Shown piece by piece: positions 53,979 to 61,716 of a DNA stretch of 61,716 bases (within the stretch, counting starts at the first letter, position 1; each line of letters begins with the position of its first letter). The notes beneath the pieces were generated by a model. That model saw only the letters and a program-made list of their open reading frames with translations. It made no database searches and was not told the DNA's origin. A program made the position numbers and the translations under genes. Source of the DNA: Candidatus Chloroploca mongolica (GTDB taxonomy: Bacteria; Chloroflexota; Chloroflexia; Chloroflexales; Chloroflexaceae); NCBI RefSeq assembly GCF_004762035.2, contig NZ_SIJK02000017.1, positions 50,159 through 111,874 of the forward strand. Reading direction: 5' to 3'.

Positions 53979-55433
53979 TCACCACCTGTGCCAGCCACGA
54001 CGCTCCTGCTCCAGACGCTGATACCGTTCCCATTGACGTAACTGCTGCTGCATCTCGCCTCCTGGTTCGGTTGCTATATCTGGTAGAGCAATCCAACGTT
54101 CATCTAATGATGGAGGCAACAACTGCACTTCGGCGTGAGGGTCAGGGAACAATCTGGGCCAGGGATCTTCATAGGGAGCCTGTTGTTGGAAAGCAGGGTT
54201 CAGACGTGCCGTTCGATCGCCCTCTTCTGAAGGACGTGAGTGCCTTTGTGACATGCGTTCGTCAGTGAAGGATATGGGGCTGGCATGTTCTTCTACCGCC
54301 TTTTTCATCGCTGCATGCCGAGCGGAAGGTGACGTGCGAACATCAGTGAAGGATATGGTGCTGGCATGTTCTTCTACCGCCTTTTCCATCGCTGCATGCC
54401 GAGCGGAAGGTGAAGTGCCAACATCAGTGAAGGATATGGGGCTGGCATGTTCTTCTACCGCCTTTTTCATCGCTGCATGCCGAGCGGAAAGTGAAGTGCC
54501 AACATCGCTATGCGACAAAGCGTCTGTAAGGCGTCCCTCCTGTTCATCTGCGAACTCTGGGGCGAGGGGGGTAGCGTTGGGGCCGGATGCTAGTCTTGCT
54601 TGCTCGCCAGCGGCATATGCTGTCTGTGCCTGAACTTCATGAGCAAGCAGAGATGCGGCGAGCGTTTGGTCGGAGGGCGCGTTTTCTTCCGCATCTTCCC
54701 TGAGCGAGGGAGCGACAGAATGAACGACCTCTGGAAATATCTGGCGACGCATAGCCATGCCCTGCACCTCACGCTGATCATCGCGTTCGTGCAGAGGGGC
54801 ATGAAGCTGCTGGCTAGCTAAGGAAGCACCATGCTCTTCGGATGTATCTGCAGTCTGCCCCTGGCGTTCATTGGGCACTGCAATTGATTGATCAGGGCGA
54901 ATATGAGCAACTGACTGGGTGCGACGTGGCAACGGCACATGGTAGATAGGCCCATGATCAAGCCCACGCGGTTCAGCATCACGCTGCTGAGGCAGATCAC
55001 GTTCAGCGTCAACCTCTTGCGCGGGCGGGAAGGGCGCATCGTATGGGGAAGACTCAGGCTGCATGGCTGGTGAGGGCTGGTGCGGTGCTCGGTATTCTGA
55101 TGCAGTCGAGGGCGGAGCAATCTGCCATGTGCTTGAACGATCGACAGGATCGAGCAACTGAGGCGCATGCTGACGAACCACAGCCAGCCAATGGGCAGGT
55201 GGGCCACTGCTGCGCACATGATGCCGCCAATGCTCTGGCGGCTCAGGGCGCTGGTCTAGCGGATTTGTTGCAGCAGGCGCAGCATCCGTCTGTGGAGGTG
55301 CAGGGGGTGTCGGGATATGCTGCTCAGTTGTAACTGAAGCAACTCCGGCACGGCGCAGCAAGACATCACCCCAATGCTCCATCTGCCGACCGACTGCATA
55401 CAAAAGCCAGCGACGCATAGCGGCATACCTCAC
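53979..55433 (-). CDS. Repeat-rich protein of unknown function in the injection operon
   Basis: A 484-residue, highly polar Gln/His/Glu-rich protein without homology I recognise. The N-terminus (MRRWLLYAVGRQMEHWGDVLLRRAG) and C-terminus (LRQWERYQRLEQERRGW) look like conserved amphipathic anchors; the middle is disordered-looking. Between residues ~310 and ~400 there are three full copies and one partial copy of a 27-residue repeat (SFTDVGTSPSARHAAMEKAV then EEHASTI), seen in DNA as 81-base units at 54263, 54344 and 54425. It occupies the place of the small Pvc6-type gene. GTG 55433 overlaps the tube stop (GTGA); ATG 55418 is possible. Confidence 0.65.
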   Translation of the reverse strand: MRYAAMRRWLLYAVGRQMEHWGDVLLRRAGVASVTTEQHIPTPPAPPQTDAAPAATNPLDQRPEPPEHWRHHVRSSGPPAHWLAVVRQHAPQLLDPVDRSSTWQIAPPSTASEYRAPHQPSPAMQPESSPYDAPFPPAQEVDAERDLPQQRDAEPRGLDHGPIYHVPLPRRTQSVAHIRPDQSIAVPNERQGQTADTSEEHGASLASQQLHAPLHERDDQREVQGMAMRRQIFPEVVHSVAPSLREDAEENAPSDQTLAASLLAHEVQAQTAYAAGEQARLASGPNATPLAPEFADEQEGRLTDALSHSDVGTSLSARHAAMKKAVEEHASPISFTDVGTSPSARHAAMEKAVEEHASTISFTDVRTSPSARHAAMKKAVEEHASPISFTDERMSQRHSRPSEEGDRTARLNPAFQQQAPYEDPWPRLFPDPHAEVQLLPPSLDERWIALPDIATEPGGEMQQQLRQWERYQRLEQERRGWHRW

Positions 55434-55891
55434 GCTCGATCAAGGGTTTCAAAGACAATCGTCAAGGTCTCAATCGCCAACGCATGATCCAGCGCATTCA
55501 GCGGTGCACCGCGCCAACGTGCAGGCCAGGCATTAATGCAATCCCAACGCATCACCTCTGCCACACCGCGACTGTCAAGCATCAAAATCGAAATATTCTT
55601 CCGCTGAACCCGCCCCTCCACTGCAGTCATAAACCAATCCCAGAGTTCACGCGAATCAGTCAACCCATAGCGCAGTTCAATATCACCATACGTGACCGGC
55701 CCGGGAACACGATGCACCACTTCATTCACCCCACCCTGGCGATATCTGATTGCATGCACTTGAATATCAAAGCCACTGCATTCAGTAAAATGACCTGCGG
55801 TAATACCCTGAATTTCAAGCTTGAAATTATATACACGATACGGATCGGCAAAGACGCCGGCTTGCCCTCCAGAGGCACCTGGATCTGACAT
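55430..55891 (-). CDS. Contractile injection system inner-tube protein
   Basis: A 153-residue gp19/Pvc1-5-type tube protein: DPYRVYNFKLEIQGITAGHFTECSGFDIQVHAIRYRQGG is the standard N-terminal half. Hexamers stack to form the tube that is driven through the target membrane. GGAGG six bases before the ATG. Only one tube gene is visible, whereas many systems carry two. Confidence 0.9.
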   Translation of the reverse strand: MSDPGASGGQAGVFADPYRVYNFKLEIQGITAGHFTECSGFDIQVHAIRYRQGGVNEVVHRVPGPVTYGDIELRYGLTDSRELWDWFMTAVEGRVQRKNISILMLDSRGVAEVMRWDCINAWPARWRGAPLNALDHALAIETLTIVFETLDRA

Positions 55892-55902
55892 ACGTGACCT
55901 CC

Positions 55903-57126
55903 TTACTCAATCTCGACGCTTCCTTCAGACTGGCTAATGCGGAAGATAATAAACTCAGCTGGCTTCACCGGTGCAACACCAATCAGGGTGACAACCATCC
56001 CCGCATTGATCACGTCGGGGGGATTAGTCTCCGCATCACATTTGACAAAAAACGCCTCTTCGGGCGTATTCCCCATCAAGGCGCCATCGCGCCACAGACG
56101 CGTAAGGAACGCACGAATATCGCGTCGAATCGACTTCCAGAGCGACTGATCATTAGGCTCAAAGACGATCCAGCGCGTACTTTGCGCAATTGACTCTTCA
56201 ATCATCGTGAACAGACGGCGCACATTGAGATACCGCCATTCACTGCTGCCATCAGCGACCGTACGAGCGCCCCAGATGCGAATACCCTCGCGGAGGAAAA
56301 AGCGAATACAATTCACTCCATTTTGGTTCAACTCGCCCTGTTCATCAGGTGTAAGCCGGTAGGTCAAATTGAGTGCCCCACGGAGCGCTTCATTGGCCGG
56401 CGCCTTATGCACACCGCGCTGAGCATCGCTGCGTGCCCACACCCCGGCAACATGACCTGAAGGCGGCACAGCCATCTGCTGCCCAGAAAGCGGATCGCGC
56501 ACAATAATGTAGGGAAAATAGAAGGCACCATATCCCCGATCAGACTGACGTGGGCGTAAACCCTGGGGCTTCGGTGGCTGACGTGGAGGGCTACCACTAG
56601 CGTCCTCGCCACTTGCGGCCGCGGGTGGCGCCGCAACCTGAACGGTAGCAACTCGCGTAAGCAGATCAATGTTGTCAACGCGAGCAGGGGCATCAAGGAT
56701 CGCAACGCGATCCTTGAGTTTCTCACAATGGGTCAGCAAGGCATCATACGATGCAACATCGCTAAACCCCGGAGCCGCCACAATGGCCACCTCATCGATC
56801 TCCTCCAATACCTCTACACCTGAACGCTCGCTCCCACCTCCAGCGATTGACTGCCCTGACCCGATATTGACAACATAGCAACGTCGCCCGCCATTCAGAA
56901 AGAAGCCATAGACAGCATGAGACAGATGCGTACTTGCAGCATTGTCAGGAACATACTCGCGAACAAACTGCTGCCAATTATTCAGCGCAACAGCTTCATT
57001 GACATGGGCGTTGGCATTGGGAGCACGCCCGACAAAAGCGGCTGTACTGGTACCAACAGCCTGGATTGGCCTTGGACCACGTTCGATCTCCTCAACGTAC
57101 ACGCCTGGGGTCATATAGTTTGGCAT
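55903..57126 (-). CDS. Contractile sheath protein
   Basis: A 407-residue sheath protein. Marks: TPGVYVEEIERGPRPIQAVGTSTAAFVGRAP at the start, GIRIWGARTVADGSSEWRYLNVRRLFTMIEESIAQSTRW in the C-terminal half, and PAEFIIFRISQSEGS at the end, the tube-contacting arm. The sheath surrounds the tube and contracts. GAGGGG lies just before ATG 57126. It is the second gene of the operon, after the cap gene. Confidence 0.93.
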   Translation of the reverse strand: MPNYMTPGVYVEEIERGPRPIQAVGTSTAAFVGRAPNANAHVNEAVALNNWQQFVREYVPDNAASTHLSHAVYGFFLNGGRRCYVVNIGSGQSIAGGGSERSGVEVLEEIDEVAIVAAPGFSDVASYDALLTHCEKLKDRVAILDAPARVDNIDLLTRVATVQVAAPPAAASGEDASGSPPRQPPKPQGLRPRQSDRGYGAFYFPYIIVRDPLSGQQMAVPPSGHVAGVWARSDAQRGVHKAPANEALRGALNLTYRLTPDEQGELNQNGVNCIRFFLREGIRIWGARTVADGSSEWRYLNVRRLFTMIEESIAQSTRWIVFEPNDQSLWKSIRRDIRAFLTRLWRDGALMGNTPEEAFFVKCDAETNPPDVINAGMVVTLIGVAPVKPAEFIIFRISQSEGSVEIE

Positions 57127-57140
57127 AGCACCCCTCTACC

Positions 57141-57833
57141 TTATTGATCCAACAAATCAACATGGATCAGCAGCGGCTCATCAAGCGACGACGGACCAGG
57201 CTTGACTTTCACCTCAAACTCGCGTCCTCTCGTCTTCACCGACAACAGCGTAGCGGTGGGCATATCAGGCACGCTAGCAAAGTGAAAACAGCCCTGGGTA
57301 TCGGTATAATGTCCCATCTGGAGTGCAGGTAGTTCGATGCGTGCCCCCTTAATGGGCTTATCACCTGGACCAACCAACTTGCCATAGAGCGACACCATTA
57401 ATCCGGAATGTATAACCAGTGGTTGGGCAACCATCGGCACATCCGGTTCAGAACGGGGAAAGCGGGCGGGCACGAGGAGGAGGAAGGCTGGCTGTGGAGG
57501 GACACCAAATGAAGACCAGACTGCCGCCGTCTGGGGTACCAGTTCAACGGTGTACTCTGCTTTATCCAGGGCCGCAAACACGAGAACACCCAGCAGGCGA
57601 TGCGCCTCCTGAATATCTTCGGCCCAGGTGGTAACGACATAGCGCAACAAGACCTGAAGCGGTGCGCGTTTTGTGGTACGAGCAGGAGGGTCAGGCAAGA
57701 TATCTTGCAAGTACAAACTCACTCCACAACCGTCTGTTGCGGTCCCTGGAGGTTGGAGCGAAATAGTGAGCGAGGGCAAGTCGAGGATGCTGGATACCCA
57801 CCTGGACAACTGATGATCGATCTGGTCAAACAT
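57141..57833 (-). CDS. Sheath terminator/cap protein (DUF4255, Pvc16-like) with carboxypeptidase-regulatory-like tail
   Basis: A 230-residue protein: residues ~1-145 are DUF4255 (LDLPSLTISLQPPG...LLRYVVTTWAEDIQEAHRLLGVLVFAAL), the cap that closes the distal tube end. A C-terminal ~80-residue beta-sandwich of the carboxypeptidase-regulatory type follows (KLVGPGDKPIKGARIELP...YTDTQGCFHF), an addition not present in most Pvc16 proteins. ATG 57833 fits the promoter's expected start near 57881; an upstream ATG at 57887 would precede the transcript. It is the first gene of the operon. Confidence 0.85.
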   Translation of the reverse strand: MFDQIDHQLSRWVSSILDLPSLTISLQPPGTATDGCGVSLYLQDILPDPPARTTKRAPLQVLLRYVVTTWAEDIQEAHRLLGVLVFAALDKAEYTVELVPQTAAVWSSFGVPPQPAFLLLVPARFPRSEPDVPMVAQPLVIHSGLMVSLYGKLVGPGDKPIKGARIELPALQMGHYTDTQGCFHFASVPDMPTATLLSVKTRGREFEVKVKPGPSSLDEPLLIHVDLLDQ

Positions 57834-57887
57834 ACAGATCACCGTGAATAAAGCAGCCGTTTGGGTATGTTGATATACTCTAAGCAT

Positions 57888-57916
57888 ACAATATCAAGGA
57901 AATACCCCATTGTCAA
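57888..57916 (-). promoter_or_regulatory. Promoter of the contractile injection operon
   Basis: Minus-strand TTGACA (57911-57916, consensus) and TATTGT (57888-57893) with a 17-base spacer. Expected start near 57881, giving a ~48-base leader to ATG 57833. It overlaps back-to-back with the plus-strand promoter of the 57998 gene. Confidence 0.82.
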
Positions 57917-57925
57917 CGTTTATGT

Positions 57926-57955
57926 TTGACTTGGCACCGACGCATCTGCTATAGT
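57926..57955 (+). promoter_or_regulatory. Divergent promoter of the Ig-like membrane gene
   Basis: TTGACT (57926-57931) and TATAGT (57950-57955), 18-base spacer, then a leader with GAGGAG (57985-57990) seven bases before ATG 57998. The nine-base gap to the opposite -35 makes shared or mutually exclusive regulation likely. Confidence 0.8.
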
Positions 57956-57997
57956 ATATGCAATTTCATTCATTGCTGACATATGAGGAGACGCTCT

Positions 57998-59080
57998 ATG
58001 TCCAGCCCGTTCGCGATTACTACGGTCAGTACCACGCTTCAGCTATCTACCACACGACAGGGCGAATCAGTCTTTACCGTTTCTAACACCTCAGGGCGCC
58101 AACTTACCGGCCGTGCTCGGGTAACGCCGACCGACCCCGCGACGGCTGGCTGGTTTACCCTGAGTGGGGAAAGCGAGCGTGACTTCAGACTGAACGAGAC
58201 CCATCAATACAATGTTCGTGTGGCGATACCCTCGCACGTACAACCGGGCAACTACACGTTTCATCTCGATATGGTCGGGGTGGAAAATCCAGATGAGCAG
58301 TATACCCGAGGGCCAACCGTACAGGTGGAGGTGCCTGCTAACCCTTTGCCACCAGGCACGCCCTTTCCCTGGTGGATCGTTGCCGTAATCGTCGGCGTAC
58401 TCCTGCTCGGCGGAGGGTTGGCAGCGTATCTTATCTGGGGGCGCGATGGAGACAATGGGGCGATTACTAACACACCGACCCCAACACTAGAGCCAAGCGT
58501 AACACCAACACTAGAGCCAAGCGTAACACCAACACTAGAGCCAAGCGTAACCCCGACGCCCTTTGCCCTCGCTGATCCTGTGCTTCTCTCTTTTGATGAA
58601 GCCCTGGGGGTTCTTTCCGAAGATTTTTACGCCAGCCTTGGCGTCAGTCTCACCACGCCAGCATCAAACTTTGGTGACGAAGTCATAGGCATTGTAGCCA
58701 ACGGCAATACATCGGCATGCGTTGAGTCAAAAAGCCCCGAGGATCGGGTTCTTGCAACCGGGCGCGGTTCAAGCGTTGGTGTTTCGGCATTTCCCATTCG
58801 CGCCACGTTTGACCCACCTGTCGTAGCGGTGAGTGTCGAGTTTCAAGGCCCCGCCAATTTTCGCATGCGCCTGTTTTCAGGCACCGAGGAGTTAGAGACC
58901 GTTAGTGCGGTTGGCAGTGCCGCTGGAACCTGTGGCTTCCCTGGTTCACCGCGCAGCAACGGAACGATTGAGGCTACTGCTTCGCCTAATAAACCGATTA
59001 CGGCTGTAATTTTTGATGAGCCTTCTGGGGGCAGGGTCTTTGCCATTGATAACCTCATGTTTACCCCCCTGAACCCTTGA
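57998..59080 (+). CDS. Membrane-anchored Ig-like protein with TPTLEPSV repeats
   Basis: A 360-residue protein. Residues ~1-115 form an Ig-like beta sandwich without signal peptide (probably cytoplasmic), followed by one membrane helix (~125-147, WWIVAVIVGVLLLGGGLAAYLIW). Three TPTLEPSV repeats form an extracellular stalk, and a ~160-residue beta-rich outer domain has two Cys that could pair. GAGGAG fixes ATG 57998. It is divergently controlled with the injection operon; anchoring or docking the apparatus to the membrane is an attractive inference, not shown. Confidence 0.7.
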   Translation: MSSPFAITTVSTTLQLSTTRQGESVFTVSNTSGRQLTGRARVTPTDPATAGWFTLSGESERDFRLNETHQYNVRVAIPSHVQPGNYTFHLDMVGVENPDEQYTRGPTVQVEVPANPLPPGTPFPWWIVAVIVGVLLLGGGLAAYLIWGRDGDNGAITNTPTPTLEPSVTPTLEPSVTPTLEPSVTPTPFALADPVLLSFDEALGVLSEDFYASLGVSLTTPASNFGDEVIGIVANGNTSACVESKSPEDRVLATGRGSSVGVSAFPIRATFDPPVVAVSVEFQGPANFRMRLFSGTEELETVSAVGSAAGTCGFPGSPRSNGTIEATASPNKPITAVIFDEPSGGRVFAIDNLMFTPLNP

Positions 59081-59098
59081 TTGATCTGCAAAACAAGG

Positions 59099-59617
59099 AT
59101 GAGTATTAAACTGTTTACGGCGGTACTCGTACTTCTGATCCTGTTCTTTATCCTTGGGGTCGGCCTGGGTGCTGGCAATAGCAATAGCCAGGTTCCCAAC
59201 ATCGACGTGGGGTGGATTCAGGGGATCGGGCGGCTCGTGCCTGCGCCAGCACTGACCTTTGATGATATGCAGCCTCTGTCACCACCGGGGCTATGCCCAC
59301 CTCCCCAGAATAATCAATTGATAGTTGGCCTTGGCCAGACCTGTGAATTTCGCATGGCGACAACCAGTACCCCCGTGCGCAGACTACCCCTGCGGGTAGT
59401 TCAGGGTGCCACTATGCGATTTGAAATGACACAACCAGGCGTAGCGGGAGGAACACAGCGTCGAAGTTGCAACCAGACGATCAACGTTGATGTCTACGAA
59501 GGAGGCGAAGATGAATTTGCACTTCTACGGATCACCTGTCTGTTAACAACTGATAGCTCTTGCCCTGGCGAACCATCATTAAGTAATAGTATATGTGTTC
59601 TTGAAAAAGATAATTGA
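59099..59617 (+). CDS. Small secreted or membrane-tethered protein, unknown
   Basis: A 172-residue protein with an N-terminal membrane helix (LFTAVLVLLILFFILGVGLGAG) and an outer domain with several Cys (CPPPQ, CEFRM, CNQTI, CLLTT, SSCPG, SICVL), possibly disulfide-bonded. It follows the Ig-like gene by 18 bases and is probably co-transcribed. ATG 59099 is assumed; its ribosome site is poor and a TTG at 59081 is possible. No family recognised. Confidence 0.6.
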   Translation: MSIKLFTAVLVLLILFFILGVGLGAGNSNSQVPNIDVGWIQGIGRLVPAPALTFDDMQPLSPPGLCPPPQNNQLIVGLGQTCEFRMATTSTPVRRLPLRVVQGATMRFEMTQPGVAGGTQRRSCNQTINVDVYEGGEDEFALLRITCLLTTDSSCPGEPSLSNSICVLEKDN

Positions 59618-59652
59618 AAAAGATCTAAAAACGTATCTGTCGCACTCGATAT

Positions 59653-60417
59653 TTAAGTCAACGAGCGATCAACGCGCACGGCCTTCAAGATGGCAATCAG
59701 CGATCCGATTAGCAACACAACAGACCAGATTGCAGCAAACACCGCACCAAGCATAGCGGCAATGCCATCAGTAATGCTGACCAGTACAAGCGGAACCAGA
59801 CCATGCAGCAAACTCACAAGCACATGAGCCAGGAATGATGTCAGCACAAGCAACATCAAGCCAGAATTTTGAAGAAAGCGTTGATGAGCCACTACCAGGC
59901 AGACGGCAAACCCAAGCTTAAGCATCAGCAGGAATGACAAAACAATGCCTGCTCCACCCCGATCAAAAAAGCCATACTTTACCAGGTAGGTTATGGTTCC
60001 AAATGGCACAGCCAGGAAGAGCGAGACCATGAAGAGAACCATCCCGAGCGCCGCAAAGAGCAGTGTTATGCTCAACAGCAACAACAGCAATGCGAAAATG
60101 AGCGTTGCAATACCTTGAATGCGCCCGTGAACTCGTTCAGGAACGACCAAACTTATGCCCATCAAGCCGACTGTAAACAACACAATGCTATCAATCAACG
60201 CAAGATACTGGATCGCCATCCCTGGTCGAGTGCTTTGTTCAATCTGACTCTGGTCAACCTCACCAACATCAAGGCTATCATCGACACGACTGATATCTGC
60301 GGGCGAGATCTGCCCACTCGGACTCTGCAAGACCAGAGTCGAGCCAAGCTCAATCAGCACGACTAGGGCAATGAGCACCAGTGCCAGTGCAAACACTGGC
60401 GTGCGCAAACGATCCAT
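59653..60417 (-). CDS. Multi-pass membrane protein of unknown function
   Basis: About 254 residues with six to seven hydrophobic segments (VFALALVLIALVVLIEL, IATLIFALLLLLLSITLLFAALGMVLFMVSLFLAV, MLLVLTSFLAHVLVSLL and others). MDRLRTP at 60417 is a plausible positive-inside start; the frame is open to 60669, but that part overlaps a decayed plus-strand gene and is unlikely to be translated. An ATG at 60471 is also possible. Convergent with the secreted gene, 35 bases apart. No family recognised. Confidence 0.6.
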   Translation of the reverse strand: MDRLRTPVFALALVLIALVVLIELGSTLVLQSPSGQISPADISRVDDSLDVGEVDQSQIEQSTRPGMAIQYLALIDSIVLFTVGLMGISLVVPERVHGRIQGIATLIFALLLLLLSITLLFAALGMVLFMVSLFLAVPFGTITYLVKYGFFDRGGAGIVLSFLLMLKLGFAVCLVVAHQRFLQNSGLMLLVLTSFLAHVLVSLLHGLVPLVLVSITDGIAAMLGAVFAAIWSVVLLIGSLIAILKAVRVDRSLT

Positions 60418-60559
60418 ATACCACCATCCCAACACTCCAACGCCCCAACGTGCTAACGTCAACGACAGCATTAAAATTAGGTCATAGACCTGAGGGGAAA
60501 ACTTATCAGCCTCGGCATGCTCATAGGGCAACTCAGCCTGCAGGCAGTCGATATCTACG

Positions 60560-61081
60560 ACGAGAATGATGAGCTCGGACTGGTCTTTACGAGATTGTAC
60601 CACCAACTGGCCCGCCAGCAAAGCCACGAACTCGAACGCCTGCGCCGCGTGCAGCGCGCCGTCCTGCACGTCATCATCTCCAGCACCTCACGCATCGTCC
60701 GGAGCGGCCTCACCCAGCACCTGCGCGGCGTCGCCCAGATCATGGAAGCCACCCGACCGCGCTCCGCCTGGCCCTGCAGCACCTGCCATGGACGGCGATC
60801 ATCGCCGAGGGAAGCGCGGCGAGCGCCATTGCCCCGATCGCCCAGGCGCACCAGATCCCCCTCGTGCTGCTCGCCCTTGACCCACTCCAGACCCGCACCG
60901 CACCGCCCGATGGCGTCGCCGCCGTGGTCTTCGCCCACGACCCAGCCCTCAGCGAACGCCTGACGCCCTGACCACCGTCAACTCCCACTGGCGCAACATC
61001 GGCGCCCCGCGTGGCCTGACCCGCAAGCAGGCCAGGCTCTGGGCGCAGGAGGAGGTGCGGAGGGTGCGGGGCGAAAAGTAA
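60560..61081 (+). pseudogene. Decayed C-terminal gene fragment
   Basis: Plus-strand coding sense is clear but split over three frames: YHQLARQQSHELERLRRVQRA...GVAQIMEAT, then HLPWTAIIAEGSAASAIAPI...FAHDPALSERL, then TTVNSHWRNIGAPRGLTRKQARLWAQEE to a TAA at 61081. Codon usage is very GC-rich, unlike its neighbours. It looks like an integrated-element gene end; the family is unknown. The remaining 61082-61146 shows nothing. Confidence 0.5.
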
Positions 61082-61146
61082 CACGGGTGGCATTATGGGC
61101 CAAAGTAGTCAACCCCGGGGAAAGGTGATCCGATTTCTTTCCAGAA

Positions 61147-61716
61147 TCACATACTCACAGGAGTGAACTGGGGATAGTCATCCCAGGTGCGATCATTGAG
61201 CAGACGTCCACCAGTTTTTGGTGTGCGCCCGCCCCATTGTTTGAAAAAGAACGCGGTGCCTGCTTCAATGCAGCGATCGCGCAATTCGCGAACCCAGGCC
61301 GGATCGCACGGACGATGCCCCGGCCCGCTCTCGCCACCAGCAATCAGCCAGTGGATATCGGTCAAATCAAGCTGTTCAAGCGAACCCAGGAGCGGCTCCG
61401 CACTGATGAAGCGAACGGCCGCTGGTACCCGCCGGAGTTGTTCGGCACGCCAGCTATACTGCATCGTCTCAATGGAGACGCCAAGCCAGATCTGGTCTGG
61501 CCAGGGCGCAAGATGCCCACTGTAACGCCGTAGGCGCTCGCTGATACGTGGCACAAGTCGGGCAAGCCGCGCGGGGCGCTTAGTCAGAACCTGGAAGGTA
61601 TGCCAGTGCGCCTGCGCCATGATGTCGAATACCTGGAAAATGAAGTCGTCAGGAACATCTTTCCTTACCGTTCGCTTATTTCTAGACAGGGTTCGGAGAA
61701 TCTGGTAGGCTCGTGG
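61147..61716 (-). CDS. DUF5131 (phage Gp37/Gp68-like) protein, 5' end outside the window
   Basis: The last ~190 residues of a DUF5131 protein: DVPDDFIFQVFDIMAQAHWHTFQVLTKRPARL, WLGVSIETMQYSWRAEQLRRVPAAVRFISAEPLLGSL, and the C-terminal GESGPGHRPCDPAWVRELRDRC...FFFKQWGG. The family is radical-SAM-like and frequent in phages and integrated elements; its substrate is unknown. The frame is open up to the window edge, so the N-terminus with the Cys cluster is not visible. The segment before DVPDD does not match the family well, so a frameshift near 61680 is possible. Confidence 0.75.
   Translation of the reverse strand, partial: PRAYQILRTLSRNKRTVRKDVPDDFIFQVFDIMAQAHWHTFQVLTKRPARLARLVPRISERLRRYSGHLAPWPDQIWLGVSIETMQYSWRAEQLRRVPAAVRFISAEPLLGSLEQLDLTDIHWLIAGGESGPGHRPCDPAWVRELRDRCIEAGTAFFFKQWGGRTPKTGGRLLNDRTWDDYPQFTPVSM

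Noticed and set aside
47569-57833. Prophage tail or type VI secretion locus
   Set aside because: DUF4255 cap, PAAR-like tip and Pvc7-type protein indicate an environmental contractile injection system. No capsid, terminase, TssJLM or ClpV genes are present.

Overview
This window looks like accessory chromosomal DNA from a GC-rich bacterium, most likely a Chloroflexota member. The support is indirect: REP-like intergenic repeats with GGGCTGAAGCCC cores, a MalFG-type sugar importer, a contractile injection system of the environmental type, and many toxin-antitoxin and mobile genes. No rRNA, tRNA or clear housekeeping marker is present, so the phylum call is an inference.

Layout. 1-9 kb: repeats, then a two-gene putative defence operon (a giant DUF1998 helicase and an HsdR_N-type nuclease) and a convergent HEPN-like gene. 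9.1-16.7 kb: remains of an integrative or conjugative element on the minus strand (N-terminally incomplete DExH helicase, extra DnaN clamp, RadC). A complete group II intron sits inside radC, and removing it restores the reading frame exactly. 16.7-20.2 kb: VapBC-like pair, a GIY-YIG protein and a DUF4160/DUF2442 pair. 20.3-22.1 kb: intact IS1182-type insertion sequence with 7-bp target duplication. 22.2-27.2 kb: sugar ABC importer operon with a decayed LacI regulator. 27.7-34.8 kb: two AAA-type ATPases with C-terminal formylglycine-generating-enzyme (FGE, C-type-lectin fold) domains, separated by a DUF433/PIN-like pair and followed by a KAP P-loop NTPase. The two FGE C-termini differ in the AAC-to-NNC manner left by a diversity-generating retroelement (DGR), although no DGR reverse transcriptase or template was found here. 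35-39.5 kb: frameshifted OB-fold gene, a PIN nuclease / XRE-M78 peptidase pair, a QueC/QatC-like gene and an amber-interrupted gene. 39.8-43.4 kb: MerR regulator with an ABC-2-type exporter. 43.5-47.2 kb: truncated IS1182 copy, then replication-relaxation and truncated conjugation-ATPase genes flanking a perfect 31-bp hairpin. 47.4-47.6 kb: candidate structured ncRNA. 47.6-57.8 kb: a ten-gene contractile injection system operon on the minus strand, driven from a divergent promoter region shared with a membrane-anchored Ig-like gene. 58-61.7 kb: envelope genes, a decayed fragment, and a DUF5131 gene running off the window edge.

How it fits together. The window is a mosaic of a defence and conflict island and dead mobile elements. 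The most notable parts are the DGR-diversified ATPase-FGE receptors, the compact injection system with a beta-propeller-bearing baseplate protein and no visible tape measure or AAA+ ATPase, and the radC group II intron. Functional links between modules are inferred from position only.
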